Assembly: GCA_916613615.1 (NCBI GenBank)
Contig: OU744723.1
Location: 66,038,239-66,102,238, forward strand
Length of the DNA: 64,000 bases
Origin: Steromphala cineraria
Taxonomy: Eukaryota; Mollusca; Gastropoda; Trochida; Trochidae
Direction: 5' to 3'
Shown: in pieces, positions 59,277-64,000 of the stretch
How the letters are laid out: the number at the start of each line of letters is the position of its first letter
Numbering within the stretch: the first letter of the stretch is position 1
Translations under genes and position numbers: made by a program
The notes under the pieces: model-generated
Database searches by the model: none
What the model saw: the letters and a program-made list of their open reading frames with translations, nothing else
What the model was told of the DNA's origin: nothing

Positions 59277-60319
59277 TCATTTGGTGTGAAGAGTTGTTAA
59301 TCTTTGTGCAGCAGCTACGCGGTCAAAGAAAGATCTGACGACTCTGACATATCTCCTAGGACCCATATCGAGTGATTCGGGCAGCTCTACTTCTCTTGCT
59401 AGAGCTTCAAGGTCTTGAACCTTTCTTCGGAACACTTCTGGAGTTTTCCATTCTTCCATTGTCAGAGCTGCGGAAATGACACTGATATCTCGCAGGACAT
59501 CATGGTCCACTTCAGGGCATGTTTTATGGTTCACCTGTTGCGAAATTTCTATGTTGACACCCCAGTTACTTGGTTTGTCACAGATAACTGTGTCGTTGTA
59601 GTTGGTGTTCCGTGGAGATTCAGAGTTAAAAGAATCCTCACAAACTGTGTTTGTGTCAAGGTTTTGGTTTTGTCGAACATAAATGGTCGTATCAAGTGGT
59701 TTCAATAAAGGTTTGTTTTTACTGGATGTGTATACAAGGAAAGGCGTTTTGTCTTTGATCCTTTGCTTCAGGCCCCTTGTGGAAGATGAAATGTTGTTTT
59801 GTTCATCGTCATCTGTGTTGACAAGACTTTTGCAATTTTCCTTGTTGTCATCCAAAACTCCATCACATTCTAAGTCAGAATCAGGATCTTCAAGATGACT
59901 ACAGTTCTCATCTGATTCATTACAACCTGTAATTTTCCAAAGTCTCTTGTCTTCTTCATGTGGAACCTTAAAGGATAAGGTGACTGGGTTTTCTTTTTTC
60001 AAAGTCGTCGATGCAGTGTCAACACCTCTAAAGACTCTAGCTGTTTTAGAGTTATGTTTTATTACCTTTGAATTCCTTTTATCTGACGATATCAAAGTAA
60101 AAATCATCACTGGCTTATGGGGATTGAAGACACAGACATCCCCAACAACATCATTAGGTAGTTTGGTGCGTGAGGTTGGTTGTAGATCTGCTGCCACTGA
60201 TGGAGATATGTATGCAACTGTCGCCCCGTCCTTGTGAAGTGCTTCGAGGTCCTGCAGAATCTCGGTGTGATGCTTCTGTAGATACTGTTTCTGTTCCTCT
60301 GGGTAGATCTTTAGTGTAT
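59277..60319 (-). CDS. Unknown three-exon gene, exon 3 (terminal)
   Basis: 346 residues and a stop follow the 3' splice site TTGTTACAG. The split codon with exon 2 is G|AT (Asp), then TLKIYPEEQKQYLQKHHTEI, a helical LQDLEALHKDG segment, a beta-rich stretch (VAYISPS..., GDVCVFNPHKPVMIFTLISS), a Ser/Asp/Asn-rich middle and a C-terminal helical part (ALTMEEWKTPEVFRRKVQDL... to AAAQRLTTLHTK). A GTG codon at 60195-60197 lies inside the frame and is not the start. I recognise no domain. Balanced codon use, conserved phase and the AATAAA 36 bases downstream make a real gene likely. Confidence 0.8.
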
Positions 60320-60439
60320 CTGTAACAATGGCATTAACATTTAGAAAAAGTTGTGCATACTGAAGAGTTAACTGTTTTCCGTATCTGACTATATCTTTTT
60401 GAGGTAATGAAATTGCGTTTGCTTACAAACAACATCATA

Positions 60440-60765
60440 TATCTTTTTCTTATCAAGCAAAATTCATCAATTTATCTTTCGCTTCCCTAAAGTTGTCAAG
60501 GAATTCTCAACATTTTCATTTGAGTTTCTGACATTCTTCATCGTACAATTTGTTCAATTTCCGTTTGTCCAAAAAGCTTCTCAATTTTCATATCAGTCTT
60601 GGGTAGAGAGTTTACACAGCATTGGATGAGGCAACCCATCCATCCGTAGAGGCACCGCGTTGCTGCGCAATTATTTTTAGAGTTGGCAAAGAAGCTATGC
60701 ACAGGACCATGTGCGACACCAGTATTGAGAACACTTCCTCATTCTGATTTCAGTTCATGTTCATT
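60440..60765 (-). pseudogene. Coding-like relic inside intron 2
   Basis: In the intron between exons 2 and 3, about 60 codons are open without splice sites: GVAHGPVHSFFANSKNNCAA, a Cys-rich TRCLYGWMGCLIQCC, then TDMKIEKLFGQTEIEQI. After a frameshift at about 60540 it continues YDEECQKLK ... EFLDNFREAKDKLMNFA with two stops. It looks like the corpse of an exon or of an inserted gene copy. Function unknown. Confidence 0.4.
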
Positions 60766-60852
60766 AATGTCCTCAACAGCAAACATTGTTCAGTTACCTA
60801 ACTTTAAACATAAGTTACCCTGCACAAAGATATGATGATGATAACAACTTAC

Positions 60853-60942
60853 CTTTTCGATCAAAAGTTTGTCTTCCGAGAGCTTTTTCCATATCATGAC
60901 AACCTAAAGCTTCAACTGGAAACTTTGATTTCAATTCGCCAT
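60853..60942 (-). CDS. Unknown three-exon gene, exon 2
   Basis: 90 bases between TATCTTTCTAG and GAAAAG|GTAAGT, phase 1 at both ends. It encodes (D)GELKSKFPVEALGCHDMEKA then LGRQTFDRK. Both splice sites are strong and the frame joins cleanly with exons 1 and 3. Confidence 0.75.
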
Positions 60943-61655
60943 CTAGAAAGATACATTTAAAAACTTTTGATTATCAAATCTATGTCAAAGCATGCGTACA
61001 AATATTTCCCCGAATCTATATATGCATAAGGCCTAGAAATCTGAAACTTTTGTGTGCAAACAATTGACTATCTTTTCTGACCCTGTAGTCCCCAATAAAG
61101 ACCACACGAGTCACAACTTTAAACACTATTTCTACTTCTTCAGAAGCAAAAGACCAATGAATCTGAAATCTTGTGTACACAACCCTTGGATTGTATTGCA
61201 CGTTTGTGGTGCCCTTTGACCCCTTAACAGGATTTGGTGAACTTTTGCATCCTTTACCCTTAAGAAACCAACTACAGATTCCTTAGTATTCTTAGTCAAT
61301 TAAGGTTTGGTCCGTTTCATTTGAATGTTTGAGAAACTCCAAAATCACATTTCCTACATGCTTAAGTTTAGAATTCTCTACTAAACTTTTTATTCCTTTT
61401 TTCATAACCCTCTCCTGAAGACAAAGGCATAGATTGCTGAATGTTAGATAATTGGGATTCTAGAATGCACAGTCGGTAAGCCTGTGGCCCCTAATGAGGG
61501 GAACCACATTGATTATCCCCTTAAACAGAATTGATGTCTTTATGCCTTAAATAGCCAATTGCCCTATTTTTTGTTATGGGACTGTGTTAACATACTTTGG
61601 AACTTGAAATAACTCTTTAGTTTTAACAACTTGCAATCATATTTTGTGTCCTTAC

Positions 61656-61812
61656 CTAAACTATCCCTGTCTGAGTCTGATGATGACTTGGTATCCCTCT
61701 TAAAGCCACAAAATATTTCCTCTTCCTCCGAATAATAAGTGTCTGTGTCGGAAATGTCTTGCTCAGACCAGTAATAAACTTCTTCACTGTTTCCCTCAAC
61801 TATCTCTGCCAT
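61656..61812 (-). CDS. Unknown three-exon gene, exon 1
   Basis: ATG in strong context (AAAACATGGC) opens MAEIVEGNSEEVYYWSEQDI, followed by a very acidic, Ser-rich segment (SDTDTYYSEEEE..., SSSDSDRDSL), and ends at TTTAG|GTAAGG in phase 1. With exons 2 and 3 this gives a 429-residue protein. The same frame is open 30 codons further upstream and a 3' splice site (GTTATACAG) of matching phase precedes it, so an additional upstream exon and a longer N-terminus are possible. The acidic region is likely disordered; role unknown. Confidence 0.65.
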
Positions 61813-61955
61813 GTTTTCAATCACAAAATTCCTCAAATGGCTTGATAAGAGTTTTCTCTGGTTTTGGTCTGTATAACTATTAGATCGATACTTAAATTTC
61901 AAATTTCAAGAGTTTGAATTTAGTCATTTGACCTTGAAGCAGAGCACTTTGTTAC

Positions 61956-61961
61956 TGTTTT
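61956..61961 (-). terminator. Possible polyadenylation signal ATTAAA
   Basis: ATTAAA on the minus strand about 80 bases after the stop of the schlafen-like exon and about 145 bases before the next gene's start codon. Confidence 0.35.
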
Positions 61962-62038
61962 AATGTCTCTGTTGTGAAAGATAGGTTTTGGTTCGAAATC
62001 GTCCTAAAATTAAAGTACTATCGAGACACTGACCACAC

Positions 62039-63333
62039 TCAAAAGCTTCTTCTTCTGAACTTTAAAATTGTTCGGTTTCCAAGCAAATCATACAACTTAG
62101 ACAGCTTTATCAGCCACTGTTCTTTGTCCATCCGACTGATGGATTCAGCATTGTCTTTTATCTCATAAGCCTTCGGACCAAGCTTATCATAGAATATCAC
62201 TCCCGTTGTAAAAGCAATTGCTACCTCAAGCACAACTCGTCTTTCTTGTGATTGTTGTGAATATCCTGGAACGTCGTGAAAAGCTATTTGGATCAATCGC
62301 CACGGATCGTCAACACTTGAAAACACCCCATCTGCAAGAATAGTTAACTGTGATCCAATCTTCTCTTCAAAAGATTCCCTTAACTTCTCTTTATCAATCT
62401 TGATCTGCAAGATAGGTGGTGATTTGTCCTGGGCAACCTTCTGGCCTTTTTTGCCTTGGTCTTTCTTATCACTTTCCAGATTTTCAATTTCCGCAGTGTT
62501 GTCTGGCTTATTGGAAACTTTGATAAAACCGTGGACAACAGGCCAAACAAATTTAGTCTTTCGGTCTTTGAATTCTACCACACCAAAGAAAACTGAACCG
62601 CCTTCCTGGATTTTAGACATGGAGGTGACATTGTCTCGCAATTTGAGATCCGACCAAAGATAGTTCACAAACTCGGTTTCAGAATTTTCTATTTTCTCCA
62701 GCGTCTCTGGTTTCCTTGGCCAAATACATTTATGTTCTATATGTCGGTCTTCTTGAAACTCTTGGGGGTCGTCTTTCAGACCTCGTATGGTTAGTGCCTT
62801 TGGGAACAGCAAGGAATCTCTGCCTACATGGCTATCATAGTGTCGTCTTGAACTGGACTGAGACAGCAAATTCAAGATGTGTAGAGTTGATGGCGTCAGA
62901 TTTTCACAGTCGTTCCTTAACTTTGTGTTGGTGCCGACTGTAGCTACAGTAGATGAACGTTTTACCTTCACCAAAACAAAGTCAAAGTGTTCAATTAAGT
63001 CTGGTAAACGATTCAACCACAGACGTTTATAAACTGATGTGTACTGCTCACCGTCTTCTATAAGGTTTGTCAGCCTCTCGCTGAAGCATTTGTCAAAATG
63101 TTGGAGGGATCTATCCTTTTGTTGCTGACCCTCCAAGTGGACTATCAAAGCTCCTCCTGATTTGTTTCTGAGTGCTGAGACACGGGTGCTTACTTGGTCC
63201 AGTATGTTTGTCTTCTCTGAGCTTGAATGTCCTTCTACGACATCACGAGTTGCATGTACGATGAAGAAATTAATGTCATTTGATTGTTTCAGGTATTTTT
63301 TTTTCACTGTTTTTCCGCATAGATCACAGCCAT
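62039..63333 (-). CDS. Schlafen-like protein, last exon (430 aa, 5' partial)
   Basis: A 3' splice site (TTTATACTTGTAG) opens a phase-1 exon beginning GCDLCGKTVKKKYLKQ (a CxxC pair); the apparent first Met of the open frame is a GTG and not a start. Residues about 35-110 carry the schlafen N-lobe pattern (ALRNKSGGALIVHL, then WLNRLPDLIEHFDFVLVKVK). Residues about 200-250 resemble the C-lobe/AlbA_2 region: ENSETEF gives the E-x4-E pair (207 and 212) that forms the RNase site of mammalian SLFN11/SLFN13, and GGSVFFGVVE matches the GG...GVDD strand, with E245 where the third acidic residue is usually Asp. The tail runs to KLYDLLGNRTILKF, stop at 62039. Known schlafens with this core cleave tRNA/rRNA; activity here is inference. 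A lysine-rich insert (DKKDQGKKGQK) breaks the second lobe. No helicase domain is present. Upstream exons are beyond 63333. Confidence 0.65.
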
Positions 63334-64000
63334 CTACAAGTATAAAGGTTTGTTGAAAAAAGCTTACCTTTCAAAGTGTTATATTTTTAAAAGTCAAATA
63401 CGTCACTAGAAAGTGTAAATGAGTAAAGATACATACATACATAAGTGATTTCACTTAATGATGTACATGTAAGATACTGTAAAATCCATATAATGCATGT
63501 ACATGGTTGATTTGTGCATCAAAGCTATGTATGATATGGAATACCAGTTGATATCTACCAAGAGATAACTTCCAAAGACATAAATACGTTATGTGAGATC
63601 TTATATTATCACTTTTTCAAACACTTAATTCTCAAGAAAGTTGCAATGTAAATAACGACTGGTTACTTGATGATGTGTTGATTTATGCACCTGTCTACAT
63701 AGAGATTGATCCACGGGGAGGAAATAAGGAAGGAAATAAGGAAACTTGCGTTACAACAATGATTGCCAAGAAAAAGTGACATGTGCACTTGTGCTCATAT
63801 TGAAAATATGTCACTTATTTTCAACCGTATGGTTGATAAATAGAGAATATCCACAAAGGTTCTTCTGTTGTCAAATACAAAACACCAATAAATAAATTGC
63901 ACTAGTTCACATATCACTCTTTACCTTCGGAAGTGTGTTATAAGATTTTTACGAAACTCGTTCAAATTTATGTAGAACGCTCGCTCTCGCTCCGGTAATA
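63334..64000. other. Intron or upstream flank of the schlafen-like gene
   Basis: No further exon supported. A GAAAG|GTAAGC donor lies at about 63370 on the minus strand, only 34 bases before the acceptor, too close to make an intron with it. The last 50 bases (ACGAAACTCGTTC, CGCTCGCTCTCGCTCC) resemble one arm and loop of the foldback at 18254, cut by the window end. Confidence 0.35.

Noticed and set aside
63333..63372. A 34-nt intron between GAAAG|GTAAGC and the schlafen-like exon
   Set aside because: Too short for a normal animal intron; the acceptor is probably used with a donor further upstream.
1..64000. CRISPR array or bacterial operon
   Set aside because: Repeats here are long contiguous satellites or dispersed elements without constant-length unique spacers, and genes have spliceosomal introns.

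Overview
The window is AT-rich, intron-bearing eukaryotic DNA dominated by repeats. It has no operons or Shine-Dalgarno-like starts. The clear genes use GT-AG introns. The repeat content (a tRNA-headed SINE with a 'GGGCGAGACACTTTATCC'-type core, TTAA-flanked MITEs, jockey/CR1-like and L1/Tx1-like LINE remnants, long foldback hairpins) and a schlafen-like gene fit a lophotrochozoan animal, most likely a mollusc. That assignment is an inference from remembered repeat styles, not a database match.

Layout. 0-9 kb: degenerate short tandem repeats (0.8-1.9, 3.9-4.8, 6.3-6.5 kb), a tRNA-like SINE head (7.2 kb), and on the minus strand a convincing first coding exon with a signal peptide and splice donor (8.68-8.77 kb) behind a CpG-rich promoter-like segment carrying CRE, CCAAT and RFX-like sites. 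10.7-16.1 kb: five nearly identical 914-bp tandem units. Each unit contains the same 49-nt segment bounded by a strong 3' splice site and a GTAAGT donor; two more strong donors lie just upstream and a phase-compatible terminal exon lies downstream, so this may be a spliced locus with an amplified exon-intron unit. 17-34.5 kb: CRE/nuclear-receptor-like motifs, long palindromes, a TTAA-flanked MITE family (seven copies in the whole window), and old tandem segmental duplications, one with a recent 219-bp triplication. 35-48.7 kb: a 770-bp TIR element, two L1/Tx1-like LINE 3' remnants, a roughly 4-kb satellite of about 185-bp units, a 91-nt hairpin of microRNA-precursor size, and a SINE. 49.75-53.09 kb: a putative 3.3-kb TIR DNA transposon with exon-like sequence on its minus strand. 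53.5-56.65 kb: a dead, internally deleted LINE (minus strand). 59.2-63.3 kb: the real gene-rich end, with two head-to-tail minus-strand genes: a three-exon gene of unknown function (429 aa model, all introns phase 1) and upstream of it the last exon of a schlafen-like protein.

How genes act together: only the 59-63 kb pair forms a plausible neighbourhood (227 bp between stop and next start, same strand, same intron phase). The remaining sequence is mostly mobile-element and satellite turnover. The most unusual structures are the exon-carrying 914-bp array, the 91-nt hairpin, the CRE minisatellite, and the exon-bearing TIR element.
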